A stretch of 6,512 nucleotides of DNA from JBJENW01 sp051880395. Its GTDB lineage: Bacteria; Bacillota; Clostridia; Lachnospirales; Lachnospiraceae. The position numbers and the translations under genes are program-made. The stretch spans positions 1-6,512 of the forward strand of contig JBJENW010000349.1 of NCBI GenBank assembly GCA_051880395.1, read 5' to 3'. Positions 1 through 5,248 of the stretch are shown here, piece after piece. The notes beneath the pieces were generated by a model, which searched no databases, was not told the origin of the DNA, and worked only from the letters and a program-made list of their open reading frames with translations. Position 1 is the first letter of the stretch; each line of letters opens with the position of its first letter.

Positions 1-398
1 TGATATTCCTTATCCATATGCTCAGTTCCCGGCAGCCGAATGCGTTTTACATTTGCAAATAGCACCCAATCCAAAAAGAAACAGTCATACCAGTCAATCA
101 CCATCCACATTCCATAACTAGAAAGAAATGCCGATTTAAAATCATCTGCCCCTGCCAGCAGCATAAGTCCAACTAATATAGCCAATGCCAAAAGAATGGC
201 AAAACATTTTTTTAAAAACACAGGTGCGCTCAACGGCTGTGTGGGAATCCGCTCATGTGTTTCAAAATATTTTTCCTGAATATTTTTGGGATAATCATGA
301 ATCCACCAGATTGGATTTTTACAAAGTGGAATCATGATCAAACCGGTAAATACAATAACTGCTGCTATACACTCAATTCCAAATATTGTCCAATTCAT
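1..398 (-). CDS. Multi-pass membrane protein of unknown function (C-terminus beyond window)
   Basis: The first 132 codons of a gene whose 3' end lies beyond the left edge. ATG at 398 is preceded by a strong GGAGGG site at 402-407, only 12 bases after the stop of the DUF1330 gene, so it is the last visible gene of the operon. Three hydrophobic stretches can be seen: about residues 5-26, 64-84 and 95-117. Between the first two is a soluble loop rich in aromatic and charged residues (P29-I-W-W-I-H-D-Y at 29-36). The third stretch contains D102-W-Y-D and ends in a basic segment (K118-R-I-R). It was not visible as a long open frame because it is cut by the window edge. I do not recognise the family; the repeated Trp/Asp/His residues at membrane borders may be functional. 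It is certainly translated-looking, but its role is unknown. Confidence 0.8.
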   Translation of the reverse strand, partial: MNWTIFGIECIAAVIVFTGLIMIPLCKNPIWWIHDYPKNIQEKYFETHERIPTQPLSAPVFLKKCFAILLALAILVGLMLLAGADDFKSAFLSSYGMWMVIDWYDCFFLDWVLFANVKRIRLPGTEHMDKEY

Positions 399-410
399 AC
401 GCCCTCCTAA

Positions 411-716
411 TTATTCCACATCTTCTCCCGGCACGATAATTGCTCTGGCATCCACACTGTTGACACGTTTCGCCATAATATGTTTATACTCTTCTGAGGA
501 AAAACATGCATCCAACTCTTCTTTTGTTGGAAATTTGATCAGAATCACTCGCTGCGGGGTTCGTTTCTCTGAAAGACACTGCACCTCTTCCGTCCGAGCC
601 AGGTATGTCCCATGATACTTTTCTACAATCGGTTTTACTTCCTTGATATACGCATCGTACTCTGCCCGACTTCTCTGTTCGTCTATATAGGTATCGATCA
701 TGAAATAATATGCCAT
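411..716 (-). CDS. DUF1330 family protein
   Basis: 101 residues, the usual length for DUF1330, a small dimeric alpha/beta-barrel (ferredoxin-like) fold of unknown biochemical role. The family hallmarks are present: a central Y-x-x-Y-I-x-x-V-K-P-I-V-E-K-Y helix at residues 20-34, a G-x-Y-L-A-R strand at 36-41, a R-V-I-L-I-K-F-P strand at 56-63, a S-S-E-E-Y helix at 73-77 and a terminal strand at about 91-96. The ATG at 716 follows an AAGGAG site at about 725-731. It lies 26 bases after the MBL hydrolase gene and 12 bases before the membrane protein gene, so co-transcription is likely. Related dimeric alpha/beta-barrel proteins include monooxygenases, but no catalytic residue can be assigned here. 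Family call is firm; function is not. Confidence 0.88.
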   Translation of the reverse strand: MAYYFMIDTYIDEQRSRAEYDAYIKEVKPIVEKYHGTYLARTEEVQCLSEKRTPQRVILIKFPTKEELDACFSSEEYKHIMAKRVNSVDARAIIVPGEDVE

Positions 717-742
717 AAATGCACGCTCCTTCTTCGCCGTTA

Positions 743-1561
743 TTATTCTTCCTTCATTGCCTGAATCGTTCGCTGAAACAATGGATTTTTCAAATAAAAT
801 GGTGTCTGCATCCGTTCGCAGACTTCTCTTACCAGCTCATCAAGCGATAATTCTTTATTTTTACAAATATCTACCTGTTTCTGCATTTCGTCCATGAGTG
901 CAAGCGCATCTTCGATTTTTTCCATTGCCTGTTCCTGCGTATAGGCCACATCCCATGCCGGGTAAAAAACATCTATATTGGTCAATTCTTTTAACTTTTC
1001 CAGACTTTTTCGGTTCTCTGTTTTTTGAATCCAAATGGGAATATCACCTCTGACCGGAATCGCATCTCCGGTAAATATGCAATGTTCTTCCGGCAGCAGG
1101 TACGACAGTTCGTCGCAGGAATGTCCCGGTGTTCCAACAACTTGTACGGTAAATGCTTCGTCTAGTTCTATGATATCGCCATCTTGCAACACTTCGTCTA
1201 TCTGCACCGATTGATTGACCAGTGTAAAAAAATTCGGAATCGGACGCTGCGCAAACTGAAGGTCAATATTTTCTATCCAGCTTTTTTCGCCCTCACTTGC
1301 ATAGACCTTACATCCGGTCAGTCCCTTTATTTTTGCGGCTGCTCCGATGTGATCCGGATGTGCATGGGTTAGAAAAACGGCTTTGATTTCTTGTGGTTTT
1401 CTTCCAATCTGCTCCATATACTGCACGAGTGTTTTTTCCGCTCCGTCTACACCGGAATCGATCAAATAGCAGTTTTTTCCTTCAATCAGGTACATATATA
1501 CATAACGTTTGATTTCTGGTGTTACATGAAAGTCAATTTTTATCTGATGAATTTTTGCCAT
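743..1561 (-). CDS. MBL-fold metallo-hydrolase
   Basis: 272 residues of the metallo-beta-lactamase superfamily (glyoxalase-II-like hydrolases, COG0491 type). Visible metal-site motifs are D35-S-G, the signature T-H66-A-H68-P-D70-H71-I-G, P-G-H147-S, and T-G-D166, the bridging aspartate. The last strand motif, normally a metal-binding His, reads F-Y-P-A-W-D204, so the sixth ligand is missing or replaced. Residues about 205-272 form a charged, helical C-terminal extension. The ATG at 1561 has a GGAGGG site at 1571-1576 with 9-base spacing. The protein has no signal peptide and is expected to be cytoplasmic. Its neighbours are a GNAT-like gene upstream (75-base gap) and DUF1330 downstream. The substrate (thioester, lactone, phosphodiester or other) cannot be told from sequence; a true beta-lactamase is unlikely because there is no export signal. 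Confidence 0.93.
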   Translation of the reverse strand: MAKIHQIKIDFHVTPEIKRYVYMYLIEGKNCYLIDSGVDGAEKTLVQYMEQIGRKPQEIKAVFLTHAHPDHIGAAAKIKGLTGCKVYASEGEKSWIENIDLQFAQRPIPNFFTLVNQSVQIDEVLQDGDIIELDEAFTVQVVGTPGHSCDELSYLLPEEHCIFTGDAIPVRGDIPIWIQKTENRKSLEKLKELTNIDVFYPAWDVAYTQEQAMEKIEDALALMDEMQKQVDICKNKELSLDELVREVCERMQTPFYLKNPLFQRTIQAMKEE

Positions 1562-1636
1562 TGTGTTTCTCCCTCCAGTTTGTCTTTGTCATGTTCTAAG
1601 ATTTGTGTATCAATTATTTGATCTTCGTAAAAAATT

Positions 1637-2203
1637 TTACGCATTGTAATACATATCGTAAACCACATATCCATTTACATCATCTAAAGATCCCTCCGAT
1701 GTTTCCTGACACATCATACATCTTGGTTCCTCCAGCGGAATTCCGCTTGTCGGATAAATGCCAAATTCAGATGATGTTTTGAAACCAACGCGATTATAAA
1801 AATGAAAATCTCCTTCAACGGTAATGCCTTTAAATCCATATTTCTTTACTTCTTGTATTCCCAAATACAACATCGTCGAACCGATATGTTCGTGGAAATA
1901 ATCCGCATGAACAGAAACCGGTGCCAGCATGACAATGTCATCATGCTCCATATGTTCTCCGTTTTTTGTTCGTGACAATGGAAAGTGTGAAAACAGAAAA
2001 TGCCCTACAATCTTTCCATTGCATTCAGCAACAAACGATAACTCCGGTATATAGTACTTGGAATCCCTTATTTCCTCAACCAGGGCAAGGATATCGGTAC
2101 CATCCGAATAATCCGTTCCTTCTTGAAAAGAACGTAAGATCAATGCAATAATATCTTTATAATCTTTGTGTGTTTCCGGACGTATTGTAATATCTTCTCT
2201 CAT
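1637..2203 (-). CDS. GNAT-like N-acetyltransferase with degraded acetyl-CoA loop
   Basis: 188 residues. The order of elements fits the YhbS-like branch of the GNAT fold: I-R-P-E at 7-10, the F-V-A-E...G-K-I-V-G-H strands at 57-68, the core strand L-A-P-V-S-V-H at 93-99, and the late G-I-T-V-E-G-D...F-Y-N-R-V-G-F motif at 126-141 typical of YhbS-type enzymes. The pyrophosphate-binding loop, normally Q-x-x-G-x-G/A, reads F103-H-E-H-I-G108. The first glutamine/arginine and the middle glycine are lost, so acetyl-CoA binding may be weak or altered. The start codon overlaps the lipoprotein stop (ATGA), implying translational coupling. A Cys pair (C162, C165) lies in the C-terminal region. The substrate is unknown; the family includes protein, tRNA and small-molecule acetyltransferases. 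Confidence 0.88.
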   Translation of the reverse strand: MREDITIRPETHKDYKDIIALILRSFQEGTDYSDGTDILALVEEIRDSKYYIPELSFVAECNGKIVGHFLFSHFPLSRTKNGEHMEHDDIVMLAPVSVHADYFHEHIGSTMLYLGIQEVKKYGFKGITVEGDFHFYNRVGFKTSSEFGIYPTSGIPLEEPRCMMCQETSEGSLDDVNGYVVYDMYYNA

Positions 2204-2718
2204 TTTTTCTTTCTCCTCTTTTTGTCTTTTAAATCCGTTTTTATCGTGTCTGAATTGACCAATTCGGAATCTTCAAAAAGCATTTTCAATTCCACGTCTT
2301 CGCAGTCATATCCGACAAGTTTCAAACGATTTACTCCTGCTTTTAAGGATACAGTCTCTGTTACAACGTCCTCGACAGAACTTTTGTGCGAACATTCCAT
2401 GATTGTTGTAACGTTTCCGTTCTCATCGACATGCACGACTTTCGCCTGCCCCTTTGACAAACAAAGCGAAAAATCTATTTCCGTATCCTGATCATCCTCT
2501 AATGTATTGGTCCATAACGTTTCCCGTCCATCAAAATTAGAAACCGTTAGCGAATATTCGTTGTCTGTCAAATTAAATACGGAAGATGCCTTTGAATAGT
2601 GATCTCCTGTGCTTGCGATGCTTTCGTTCGAATCATATTCTTCCTTTGCATATTCTGTATTGCACCCTGTCAGCAGCAGACAAAGCGAAACCATTAGTAT
2701 CTTTTTTGCTTTCTTCAT
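2200..2718 (-). CDS. Small lipoprotein of unknown function
   Basis: 172 residues. A type II signal peptide is clear: basic N-terminus M-K-K-A-K-K, hydrophobic run I7-L16, and lipobox L16-T-G-C19, predicting cleavage before C19 and lipid anchoring to the outer face of the membrane. A polar linker (20-45) precedes a roughly 100-residue region with strand-like alternation (about 47-147: N-E-Y-S-L-T-V, T-E-I-D-F-S-L, K-V-V-H-V, T-V-S-L-K-A-G-V-N-R-L-K-L-V-G, V-E-L-K-M), which suggests a beta-sandwich. The tail D165-K-K-R-R-K-K-K is strongly basic. ATG at 2718 is served by GGAGG at 2729-2733. It is 23 bases after the GNAT gene and overlaps the next gene by 4 bases. The export class is well supported; no ligand or partner can be named. 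Confidence 0.87.
   Translation of the reverse strand: MKKAKKILMVSLCLLLTGCNTEYAKEEYDSNESIASTGDHYSKASSVFNLTDNEYSLTVSNFDGRETLWTNTLEDDQDTEIDFSLCLSKGQAKVVHVDENGNVTTIMECSHKSSVEDVVTETVSLKAGVNRLKLVGYDCEDVELKMLFEDSELVNSDTIKTDLKDKKRRKKK
2213..2218 (-). promoter_or_regulatory. Ribosome binding site of the second GNAT gene inside the lipoprotein tail
   Basis: GAGGAG, 9 bases before the ATG at 2203. It is formed by the codons of K167, R168 and R169 of the lipoprotein, so the basic tail and the start signal of the next gene share the same bases. Confidence 0.75.
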
Positions 2719-2741
2719 TGTTCTTCTTCCTCCATCTGAAA

Positions 2742-3176
2742 CTATAACGTAACTTCCATCGGCGTAAAGCGTATTCCGCTCACCGTCTTCTCCGCACCCG
2801 TATCCACAAATCCAAGCTTATGATAAACCGCTACCGCATACGGTGACGCATTTACTGTCATTTTATCCGACGGACAATCCGCTGATGCCGCCTGAAACAA
2901 CCGTCTGCCGATTCCCTGTCTGTGATATTGTCCATCCACAAAAAACAGTGCAATATGACACCCATTGCTTCGTGTTGCGATTACTCCTACCATTTCATCC
3001 TTTTCAAACGCAGCATAAATACATAGTTCTGCTACATACGTTTCATCATGAATACTTTTATAAAATTCCTCCACGCCCTCTTTTTCATAGTCCGGTGCTT
3101 CATATTCGAGAAATACCTTCCAGACTAAATCAAAAGCGGTTTCATATTCCGATGCGTCAATTTTCCTGATTTCCAA
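2742..3176 (-). CDS. GNAT family N-acetyltransferase
   Basis: 144 residues, a typical single-domain GNAT. The acetyl-CoA binding motif A is intact: strand A76-L-F-F-V followed by Y84-H-R-Q-G-I-G-R-R92-L-F. The motif B region N109-A-S-P-Y-A-V-A-V-Y-H-K-L-G-F123 contains the usual Tyr118 that can act as the general acid. The N-terminus (I-R-K-I-D-A-S-E-Y) is the standard first strand. The start codon is TTG at 3176, chosen because GAGGAGG at 3187-3193 is optimally spaced and no ATG or GTG exists in frame between that site and the conserved first strand. It lies 81 bases after the TetR gene and is probably read from the same promoter. Unlike the other GNAT-like gene in the operon, this one should be catalytically competent. 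The substrate is unknown. Confidence 0.93.
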   Translation of the reverse strand: MEIRKIDASEYETAFDLVWKVFLEYEAPDYEKEGVEEFYKSIHDETYVAELCIYAAFEKDEMVGVIATRSNGCHIALFFVDGQYHRQGIGRRLFQAASADCPSDKMTVNASPYAVAVYHKLGFVDTGAEKTVSGIRFTPMEVTL

Positions 3177-3186
3177 ACGTAATCCG

Positions 3187-3193
3187 CCTCCTC
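3187..3193 (-). promoter_or_regulatory. Ribosome binding site fixing the TTG start of the GNAT gene
   Basis: GAGGAGG located 10 bases before the TTG at 3176. It is the only strong site in the 81-base gap and supports a non-ATG start. Confidence 0.8.
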
Positions 3194-3257
3194 TATTTGT
3201 TCAGCTTTCGCAGCACATTCATCCAAACACTTTCCCCTTTCGGATTTCTGTTTACGA

Positions 3258-3881
3258 TTACTTGTCTTGATCCATTTCATTCAATGCCGGGTGAACAGTC
3301 GGCTCATGAAACGCACCCGACTTGATCCGCATCAGCATCGCCATAAAATCCTGCCCCAACAGTTCGTTGAGTTCTTCATCTGTAAACTTACATACACCGG
3401 TCGCACACAATGCTCCGATCCCAAACGTAAAAATCCAGACATGCTTAAACATCGCTTTCGTTTCTTCCGGCGTCAATGCATAATCTTTTTGTATGATTTC
3501 CATACATTCTGCTGTAAGACTGTTATTCTCGCAGAAAACGCTTTCAAATGTCTGCGGTTCTCCCGATCCTTCCATAAACAAAAAACGATATAATTTCGGC
3601 TCCTCCACAGCAAACAAAAGCACCTGCATTCCCATCTGCTTAAACACCGGTGTATATTGCATCGCCCTTTTTGCATAACTTTCGAATCGTTTGTTTGCTG
3701 CAACCCGGACTTCCTGCTGTACTTCCTCCATATTTTTAAAAATAGTAAAAATCGGACGTGCAGAACTCCCTAATCTGGCTGCAAGATCGCGAGATGTCAA
3801 GGCTTCTATTCCGCCTTCGCTCACTAGGTCCAATGCTGCATCTACAATTTCTTCCTTTGTAAATTTTGGTTTTGGTGGCAT
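3258..3881 (-). CDS. TetR/AcrR family transcriptional regulator
   Basis: 207 residues from the start chosen here (M-P-P-K-P-K-F). The N-terminal DNA-binding domain is plain: helix K-E-E-I-V-D-A-A-L-D-L-V at about 10-21, then the helix-turn-helix T-S-R-D-L-A-A-R-L-G-S-S-A-R-P-I-F-T-I-F at about 29-48. The R-P-I-F-T-I-F-K-N-M form of the recognition region, with an N-terminal M-P-P-K, is typical of a Clostridia group of TetR proteins. The remainder is an all-helical ligand/dimer domain without recognisable ligand residues. An in-frame ATG at 3905 was not used: it lacks a Shine-Dalgarno site and lies within the operator array, whereas the ATG at 3881 has GGGAGAG just upstream. It heads the minus-strand operon and faces its own likely operator, so negative autoregulation relieved by a small molecule is the expected mode. 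Confidence 0.93.
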   Translation of the reverse strand: MPPKPKFTKEEIVDAALDLVSEGGIEALTSRDLAARLGSSARPIFTIFKNMEEVQQEVRVAANKRFESYAKRAMQYTPVFKQMGMQVLLFAVEEPKLYRFLFMEGSGEPQTFESVFCENNSLTAECMEIIQKDYALTPEETKAMFKHVWIFTFGIGALCATGVCKFTDEELNELLGQDFMAMLMRIKSGAFHEPTVHPALNEMDQDK

Positions 3882-3885
3882 AAGA

Positions 3886-3892
3886 CTCTCCC
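3886..3892 (-). promoter_or_regulatory. Ribosome binding site deciding the TetR start
   Basis: GGGAGAG, with its GGAG core 6 bases before the ATG at 3881. It favours this start over the in-frame ATG at 3905, which has no such site. Confidence 0.8.
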
Positions 3893-3899
3893 TTTCTTG

Positions 3900-3941
3900 A
3901 AACATTTGTTTTAAATCACTTGTTTTAAAACATTTGTTTTA
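3900..3941. promoter_or_regulatory. Tandem operator array for the TetR repressor
   Basis: Three 13-base direct repeats at a 14-base period start at 3901, 3915 and 3929. The first and third are identical (aacatttgtttta on the plus strand); the middle differs at two positions. The last unit forms a perfect 7+2+7 palindrome at 3926-3941 (TAAAACA-tt-TGTTTTA), and a second perfect 12-base palindrome (TGTTTTAAAACA) spans 3921-3932. The array begins at the last base of the -10 box and covers the predicted start of transcription and the first ~30 bases of the leader, which is where a repressor blocks transcription. Assignment to the adjacent TetR protein is inference from position and symmetry. Confidence 0.8.
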
Positions 3942-3969
3942 TTATACCCATATATCCTCAAAATGTCAA
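3941..3969 (-). promoter_or_regulatory. Consensus sigma-A promoter of the tetR-headed operon
   Basis: On the minus strand, TTGACA (3969-3964) and TATAAT (3946-3941) are separated by exactly 17 bases: both boxes match the consensus perfectly. Transcription should start near 3934, giving a leader of about 50 bases before the ATG at 3881. Such a strong promoter overlapped by operator repeats suggests tight repression with strong output when derepressed. Confidence 0.92.
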
Positions 3970-4081
3970 TATAGAAAGAATATCTCATCTGGGGAGATCT
4001 TTTTATATAAACAATAACATTTTTCTGTTTTTTTGCTCATATATTGCACTAGAGTGTTCGTATGTTCTCAGGAGGTTCTTC

Positions 4082-5248
4082 ATGAAAACCCTGCTTTGTT
4101 ATCTCTGTTCTTTTACATTGCTGCTGCCTATGGCACTTCCGACTGTCGTGCCTGCCACAGCACAGCAGACGGATGCGCCGACAGTCTCCGCACCCAGTGC
4201 TGTCTTGATTGAGGCGAGCACTGGGACCGTTTTATATGAAAAAGAAGCGCATCAGGTGCTGCGCCCTGCCAGTATCACAAAAATCATGACTCTGATTTTA
4301 ATCTTTGACGCATTAGCCAGTGGAAAGATCAAACTCACGGATACGGCAACCACGTCGGAATATGCTGCCAGTATGGGCGGTTCTCAGGTTTTTTTAGAGG
4401 CAGGAGAAACACAGACGATCGATACCCTGATCAAATGCATCTGTGTCGCAAGTGCGAATGACGCCTGTGTCACAATGGCAGAGCATATCTTTGGCTCGGA
4501 AGAAGCGTTTGTCAATGCGATGAATAAACGTGCGAAGGGGCTTGGCATGAACGACACGCATTTTTGCAATTGTTGCGGTCTTGACACGGATGACCATGTC
4601 ACAAGTGCCTGGGATGTTGCCCTGATGTCGCGTGAACTGATGAACAAATACCCACAGATTCAAAAATATACAACCATTTGGATGGAAGACATCACCCACC
4701 ACACTGCTCGCGGAGAAAAACCATTTACCCTCTCCAACACGAATAAACTGATTCGCCAGTATCAAAATGCCAACGGTTTAAAGACCGGTTCCACCAGTCT
4801 GGCAAAATTCTGTGTCTCTGCCGCCGCAAAAAAGGACGGCATTCAGTTGATTGCCGTCATTATGAAAGCACCTGATCCGAAAGGACGATTTCAGGATGCC
4901 CGGACACTTTTAGATTATGGCTTCTCCCACTGCCAGTTTTATACCGACAAAACACCGTTAAAACTTCCGCTGCTGCCTGTCAAAAGAAGTACCATCGATG
5001 CCGTTCCTATCACATATGAAAAAAAATTTCAATATGTAGATACCTCTGGCAGTGACCTCTCTTCCATCGATCGCAAATTGAAATTAGACACTTCCATTAC
5101 CGCGCCCGTCAAAAAAGGTACCCCTGTGGGCACCTGCACATACTATTTAAAAGGCAAAAAAATCGGCTCTGTCCGCATTCTGGCTGCCCAGAATGCCAAA
5201 CAAGCCGATTTCTGGCATATGTTTTTACAGGTTTTAGAAGAATTATGA
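4082..5248 (+). CDS. Secreted D-alanyl-D-alanine carboxypeptidase (PBP5/DacF type)
   Basis: 388 residues. This serine-type penicillin-binding protein trims the terminal D-Ala from peptidoglycan stem peptides outside the membrane. A Sec signal peptide covers about residues 1-28 (cleavage probably after A-T-A). All three active-site motifs are present: S64-I-T-K67 with the acylating Ser, S124-A-N126, and K234-T-G236. The peptidase S11 core spans about 33-285 and is followed by a PBP5 C-terminal beta domain (about 288-370) and an end, F-W-H-M-F-L-Q-V-L-E-E-L, that could form a membrane-binding amphipathic helix. The segment F161-C-N-C-C-G-L replaces the common N-P-x-G-L form, and nine cysteines follow the signal peptide. 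AGGAGG at 4070-4075 precedes the ATG by 6 bases. I found no convincing promoter box pair upstream. It converges on and overlaps the phosphoesterase gene by 6 bases. Confidence 0.95.
   Translation: MKTLLCYLCSFTLLLPMALPTVVPATAQQTDAPTVSAPSAVLIEASTGTVLYEKEAHQVLRPASITKIMTLILIFDALASGKIKLTDTATTSEYAASMGGSQVFLEAGETQTIDTLIKCICVASANDACVTMAEHIFGSEEAFVNAMNKRAKGLGMNDTHFCNCCGLDTDDHVTSAWDVALMSRELMNKYPQIQKYTTIWMEDITHHTARGEKPFTLSNTNKLIRQYQNANGLKTGSTSLAKFCVSAAAKKDGIQLIAVIMKAPDPKGRFQDARTLLDYGFSHCQFYTDKTPLKLPLLPVKRSTIDAVPITYEKKFQYVDTSGSDLSSIDRKLKLDTSITAPVKKGTPVGTCTYYLKGKKIGSVRILAAQNAKQADFWHMFLQVLEEL
5156..5211 (-). terminator. Intrinsic terminator of the metallophosphoesterase gene, inside the convergent gene
   Basis: Read on the minus strand, a nested hairpin starts about 32 bases after the phosphoesterase stop. 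It has an outer 9-bp stem (5211-5203 with 5168-5160, AAATCGGCT/AGCCGATTT), a symmetric 6+6 internal loop, an inner 9-bp stem (5196-5188 with 5183-5175, GCATTCTGG/CCAGAATGC) and a 4-base loop. It ends in seven T residues (5162-5156, partly within the stem base). On the plus strand the hairpin is followed by TTTCTGGC, so it should terminate only minus-strand transcripts. The same bases encode residues about 359-377 of the carboxypeptidase. Confidence 0.72.

Noticed and set aside
1626..1641. Perfect 7+2+7 palindrome (CGTAAAA-aa-TTTTACG) at the end of the second GNAT gene
   Set aside because: As a hairpin it has a 2-base loop and is almost all A-T, so it is not a credible terminator. Its half-sites differ from the TetR operator, so it is not counted as one.
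3882..3905. Start of the TetR gene at the ATG at 3905
   Set aside because: No Shine-Dalgarno site precedes it and it falls within the operator repeats; the ATG at 3881 is well supported and matches the common M-P-P-K start of this TetR group.
3982..4004. Hairpin ATCTC/GAGAT followed by T residues upstream of the carboxypeptidase gene
   Set aside because: Only a 5-bp stem with a 7-base loop, and no plus-strand gene precedes it; probably chance in the untranslated leader.
3970..4081. Promoter for the carboxypeptidase gene
   Set aside because: Several AT-rich -10-like strings (near 4004-4011 and 4040-4045) exist, but none has a -35 box at acceptable spacing, so none is reported.
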